From CAZNNH01 sp964574335 (GTDB lineage Bacteria; Acidobacteriota; Vicinamibacteria; Fen-336), in contig CAZNNH010000057.1 of NCBI GenBank assembly GCA_964574335.1, positions 1-34,005 of the forward strand: 34,005 nucleotides of DNA. The letters are read 5' to 3'. A model generated the notes under the pieces. That model was not told the origin of the DNA. It worked only from the letters and a program-made list of their open reading frames with translations, and made no database searches. Shown piece by piece: positions 31,588 to 34,005 of the stretch; positions within the stretch are counted from its first letter, which is position 1, and every line of letters begins with the position of its first letter. A program made the translations under genes and the position numbers.

Positions 31588-31863
31588 ATGACCAAGGCCG
31601 ACATCGCCCGGATCGTCTACGAGCGGCATGGCGGGATCTCGAACAAGGAAGCCGCGCGGCTCGTCGAGATCATCTTCGAGACGATCAAGGGCCGTCTGGC
31701 GCGGCAGGAGAAGGTCCAGATCACCGCGTTCGGCACCTTCCTGGTGCGCGCCAAGAAGCAGCGGCGGGGGCGGAACCCGCAGACTGGAGAGGAGATGGTC
31801 ATCAAGTCGCGCAGCTCGGTCGTGTTCCGTCCCTCCAAGCTCCTCGGCTCGAGCTGGGACTAG
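31588..31863 (+). CDS. ihfA: Integration host factor alpha-like protein
   Basis: A 91-residue HU/IHF-family protein. It has MTKADIARIVYERHGGISNKEAARLVEIIFETIK, ITAFGTFLVRAKKQRRGRNPQTGEEM and VVFRPSKLL, the features of IhfA. IHF bends DNA sharply at specific sites and takes part in promoter and replication control. In many proteobacteria ihfA follows pheT; here it is 25 kb away and followed by a MerR-type gene, an association also conserved elsewhere. The start codon lies five bases after a palindrome (CGAGCGCTCG) and no ribosome binding site is evident, although the promoter is exceptionally strong. Confidence 0.93.
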   Translation: MTKADIARIVYERHGGISNKEAARLVEIIFETIKGRLARQEKVQITAFGTFLVRAKKQRRGRNPQTGEEMVIKSRSSVVFRPSKLLGSSWD

Positions 31864-31881
31864 CCTCGGGCCCGGCGTTCG

Positions 31882-32274
31882 ATGGACACCAAGATCCCGA
31901 ACAAGCTGTTCTTCAAGATCGGCGAGGTGTGCGAGATCACCGACACCCAGCCCTACGTGCTGCGCTACTGGGAGTCGGAGTTCCCCGCCCTGGCGCCCGC
32001 CAAGAACAGCTCCGGTCAACGAATCTACAGGCGGCGGGACATCGAGACGGTGCTGCGCATCAAGGAGCTGCTCTACCAGGAGGGCTTCACCATCGCCGGT
32101 GCCAAGAAGCGCCTGGAGGCCGAGCAGAGCGGCAAGTCACCGACACCTCAGTCGGCGGCGGCACAGGCGACGGAGCCGCTCGACGAGCCGGTTCGCGTGG
32201 GGCTCCGCGAGGTCCGCGAGCAGCTCCGCGGAATATTGACTCTCCTCGATCGGAATGATAGAAACGCTTCCTGA
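31882..32274 (+). CDS. MerR-family transcriptional regulator
   Basis: A 130-residue protein with an N-terminal MerR winged helix: FKIGEVCEITDTQPYVLRYWESEF, then SSGQRIYRRRDIETVLRIKELLYQEGFTIAGAKKRLE. The C-terminal part is short, with a linker rich in Ala, Ser and Pro and a predicted dimerisation helix (VREQLRGILTLLDR). No cysteine cluster for metal sensing is present, so it is not a classic mercury- or copper-type sensor. This small MerR type is regularly found next to ihfA, and its target is generally not known. It is 18 bases after the ihfA stop, so they probably share one transcript, which may also continue into tRNA-Pro nine bases later. Confidence 0.92.
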   Translation: MDTKIPNKLFFKIGEVCEITDTQPYVLRYWESEFPALAPAKNSSGQRIYRRRDIETVLRIKELLYQEGFTIAGAKKRLEAEQSGKSPTPQSAAAQATEPLDEPVRVGLREVREQLRGILTLLDRNDRNAS

Positions 32275-32283
32275 GCGCTCGAA

Positions 32284-32360
32284 CGGGATGTAGCGCAGCC
32301 TGGTAGCGCACCTGCTTGGGGTGCAGGTGGTCGCCGGTTCAAATCCGGCCATCCCGACCA
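32284..32360 (+). tRNA. tRNA-Pro (anticodon GGG), CCA encoded
   Basis: The acceptor arms are CGGGATG (32284-32290) and CATCCCG (32350-32356). The anticodon stem CCTGC/GCAGG encloses loop TTGGGGT with GGG at 32318-32320. The T stem is GCCGG/CCGGC with loop TTCAAAT. A C at position 1 is usual in bacterial tRNA-Pro. Discriminator A and CCA end at 32360. It begins nine bases after the MerR-type stop, so it is probably processed from that transcript. Confidence 0.95.
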
Positions 32361-32451
32361 ACCCTCTCTGACCCTCGGCTCTTTCAACCAGCTCTTTGCC
32401 CTTCTTCGCCGATGTTTGCGCCGCGCCGACGCTCGGCAGTAGCGTGAGCCG

Positions 32452-33216
32452 ATGAGTCGGCCGCTACTGCTCGTCACCAACGACGACGGCGTCGAATCCC
32501 CAGGGATCCGATCGCTGGTGGACGCGGTGAGGCCCCTCGGCGAGGTGTTTGTGGTGGCCCCGTCGCGGGAGGCCAGCGCCAGCTCCCAGTCCCTGAGCCT
32601 CGGCCGGCCGCTCCAGACCCGGGAGCTGGAGCGAGCCGTGCACGCCGTGGATGGGACCCCGGCCGACTGCGTGGGGCTGGCTGTCAATCGCCTGCTGCCG
32701 CGGCGTCCGAGCCTGGTCCTCTCGGGCATCAACCGGGGGGCCAACCTGGCCGAGGACATCTTCTATTCCGGGACCGTGGGGGCGGCTCGTGAGGCCACGT
32801 TCCTGGGGATCCCGGCACTGGCGCTGTCGTTGGCGGTTCGGGACGACCGGAGCGATTTCGGACCGGCGGCCCGCTTCGCGGCGCGCCTCGCGGCGCTGGT
32901 GCTTCGAGAGGGGCTGCCCAAGGGGACGCTCCTGAACGTCAACGTCCCGGTGGGGCAGCCCGAGGTGGTGGCGTTCACGGTCCAGGGCCGGCGGCAGACG
33001 TGGGGGGCCGCCGAGCCCACGCCGGGAGAGCGGGAGTGGCGGATCGAGAAGGCGCCGGCGCGCGACGAGCTGTCCGATGTCTCCGCCGTGCTCAACGGCT
33101 TCATCTCGGTCACGCCGCTGCAGGCCGACACCACCCACCATGGGGCGCTGGCCGCCTTCCACGACTGGACGGCCGAGCTGAGGAACGGCCACCAGCGGCC
33201 AGCCGGCGCTCGCTGA
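32452..33216 (+). CDS. surE: 5'/3'-nucleotidase SurE
   Basis: SurE is a metal-dependent phosphatase that removes phosphate from nucleoside monophosphates and short RNA or polyphosphate; it is linked to stationary-phase survival. The 254-residue protein has LLVTNDDGVESPGI (Asp-Asp metal site), VAPSREASASSQSLSL, DGTPADCVGLAV and LSGINRGANLAEDIFYSGTVGAAREA, all diagnostic. ISVTPLQADTTHHGAL is the usual C-terminal signature. The ATG has no strong ribosome binding site. The 91-base gap between it and tRNA-Pro(GGG) is relatively rich in pyrimidines, and I see no promoter in it. Confidence 0.96.
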   Translation: MSRPLLLVTNDDGVESPGIRSLVDAVRPLGEVFVVAPSREASASSQSLSLGRPLQTRELERAVHAVDGTPADCVGLAVNRLLPRRPSLVLSGINRGANLAEDIFYSGTVGAAREATFLGIPALALSLAVRDDRSDFGPAARFAARLAALVLREGLPKGTLLNVNVPVGQPEVVAFTVQGRRQTWGAAEPTPGEREWRIEKAPARDELSDVSAVLNGFISVTPLQADTTHHGALAAFHDWTAELRNGHQRPAGAR

Positions 33217-33229
33217 GCTCGCTGACGGG

Positions 33230-33248
33230 GCCCTGGCGCGGCCAGGGC
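33230..33248 (+). terminator. Perfect 8-bp hairpin after surE
   Basis: GCCCTGGC (33230-33237) pairs with GCCAGGGC (33241-33248) around a three-base loop. No U-tract follows, but its position just after surE and just before the tRNA promoter suits a terminator or transcript barrier. Confidence 0.45.
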
Positions 33249-33253
33249 GGGCA

Positions 33254-33262
33254 TGCTACAGT
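33254..33262 (+). promoter_or_regulatory. Extended -10 promoter of tRNA-Pro(CGG)
   Basis: TGC followed by TACAGT (33257-33262) gives an extended -10 element 17 bases before the first tRNA base, matching a start of transcription near 33269. No clear -35 is present. The TGCTA core is shared with the promoters near 14250, 17440 and 17475. Confidence 0.45.
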
Positions 33263-33279
33263 ACCTGCCTTCGTCGTAT

Positions 33280-33356
<77 letters not shown>

Positions 33357-33755
33357 ATCCCTTCGACAATCTACGGGGATTGGCGCGCAGCATGGACGGT
33401 CTGGCGGACGCTCGGGGTACACGGCCGTCGTCCCTAGCCGGAAGCCCCGGGCGCCTGTGCCCGAGCATAGGGGGGTCCGGGGCGCCCAGAGACACCCAGC
33501 CGGGCCGTGGCCAAGAGCAAACAAGCATGACGCGGGGCTTGCGCCCTCTGCTACCTTTGGCCGACTATGTAGCGACATCCGATGTCGTGGCGCGAGCGCT
33601 TCACACGCCCAGTCCATGCGCGAAGCCCACTTGCACCCCGCGATCCGCCTCGAGCAGGCTGGCTCTGAGCGTCGGGTAGAGGACTATCGCTCCGACACAA
33701 CAAGTTGTTCGGCGGACAATGAGCGGGCGCGATGCCCGTTGAACGGCATGAGTAC
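33357..33755. other. Gene-free 400-base stretch after tRNA-Pro
   Basis: No convincing gene is visible. Open frames on both strands have no recognisable motif and read into the tRNA. The stretch holds an odd palindrome CGACATC-C-GATGTCG (33573-33587), inverted GGGCGCC/GGCGCCC arms near 33450-33490, and a stem near 33707-33744. The sequence looks less GC-biased than the rest of the window. Its place directly 3' of a tRNA is a common site for integrated DNA. Confidence 0.45.
33707..33744. repeat. Stem-loop with weak attC resemblance
   Basis: GTTCGGCGG (33707-33715) pairs with CCGTTGAAC (33736-33744), nine pairs with two G-T. GTTGAAC fits the GTTRRRY core of integron attC sites, and AACAA..TTC..GCGGAC on the left recalls the attC left half. 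No matching RYYYAAC box is present, so an attC identity is doubtful. A short ORF of cassette-like type begins 12 bases later. Confidence 0.25.
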
Positions 33756-34005
33756 ATGAGCTACGACATCAGTCTCTATGACAAGGCCTTCCTTCATCGA
33801 GCCCTGAGCACTGGCCTCGGTGACTGGACCAACGCAGACCCGATCCCTGAAGCCGCAGCCGCTGCGCTCATCGAGGCAGCCCAGGCGGTCGGCTTCCAAC
33901 CCGACGGGCCGGCCACGTCCTTCACGCTCGACACGAACGGGTATCTTGCCCAATTGAGCATCCACCGCGGGGAATTGGCGTTCACGATTCCCTACTCGGA
34001 GCGGG
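33756..34005 (+). CDS. Hypothetical protein, cut by the window end
   Basis: The frame from ATG 33756 is open to the last base (83 codons seen). The protein begins MSYDISLYDKAFLHRALSTG, continues with DWTNADPIPEAAAAALIEAAQAVGF, then LDTNGYLAQLSIHRGELAFTIPYSER. It is small, acidic, without signal peptide or membrane segments, and I cannot assign a family with confidence. Proteins opening MSYDISLY with a DWT..DPIP motif occur as uncharacterised proteins in Gram-negative bacteria, in my recollection. The composition and codon choice are less GC-extreme than the housekeeping genes, which suggests acquisition. No clear ribosome binding site is seen. Confidence 0.6.
   Translation, partial: MSYDISLYDKAFLHRALSTGLGDWTNADPIPEAAAAALIEAAQAVGFQPDGPATSFTLDTNGYLAQLSIHRGELAFTIPYSER

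Noticed and set aside
33707..33744. Firm call of an integron attC site
   Set aside because: Only one core box fits, the paired RYYYAAC box is missing, and no integrase or second cassette is visible. It is kept only as a low-confidence observation.

Overview
The window is a stretch of very GC-rich bacterial chromosome, dominated by conserved housekeeping genes. A run of 10 N bases at 23486-23495 marks a scaffold join, so the source is probably a draft or metagenome-assembled genome. The organism looks Gram-negative: it has an MsbA-type lipid flippase, a CsgG-family exported protein, a polyprenyl-phosphate sugar transferase cluster and an IhfA/MerR pair. The order yicC-gmk-rpoZ-coaBC-udg-priA, the short PheT and the GGGGACA palindromic repeats suggest an Acidobacteriota-like or deltaproteobacterial-like lineage. 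That placement is inference from gene order, not a phylogeny.

Layout. (1) 1-8526 is the translation block tRNA-Val, thrS-infC-rpmI-rplT-pheS-pheT, then the cell-division pair zapB-zapA, a secreted CsgG-family protein with its own promoter, and pgsA. (2) 8542-9131 is a small toxin-antitoxin pair with the toxin gene first, followed by a gene-free stretch carrying palindromic repeats. (3) 9419-20522 is an extracellular polysaccharide locus built around a divergent promoter region at about 17430-17527. Leftward lie three GT4 genes and a GT2, a fourth GT4-type gene among them, a WcaJ-type initiating transferase and a UDP-xylose synthase. Rightward lie ugd, galE and a DPM-like GT2. (4) 20532-28802 starts with a third palindromic repeat and a promoter with an operator-like palindrome, then runs msbA-yicC-gmk-rpoZ-coaBC-udg-priA. 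(5) 28806-32274 holds a membrane metalloprotease, an IhfB-like gene, der, an IhfA-like gene and a MerR-type regulator. (6) 32284-33356 is tRNA-Pro(GGG), surE and tRNA-Pro(CGG). The last 650 bases look like accessory DNA and end in a truncated ORF of unknown function.

How the parts work together. Ugd makes UDP-glucuronate, Uxs converts it to UDP-xylose, and GalE supplies UDP-galactose. The WcaJ homologue loads the first sugar on undecaprenyl phosphate and the glycosyltransferases extend it. No Wzx, Wzy or Wza gene is present in the window, so export must be encoded elsewhere, or conceivably uses the adjacent MsbA-like exporter. The translation block uses stop-start overlaps throughout and seems to have several autoregulatory features: an AUA start for infC and a four-hairpin leader before rplT.

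The most notable observations are the covarying GGGGACA palindromes, the infC AUA start, the hairpin array before rplT, a protease gene whose conserved N-terminus has no ATG/GTG/TTG start, the palindrome and mini-ORF leader of msbA, and a recurring extended -10 motif (TGCTAnnnT) that predicts a nearly leaderless glycosyltransferase mRNA. I did not find a clearly new defence or mobile system.
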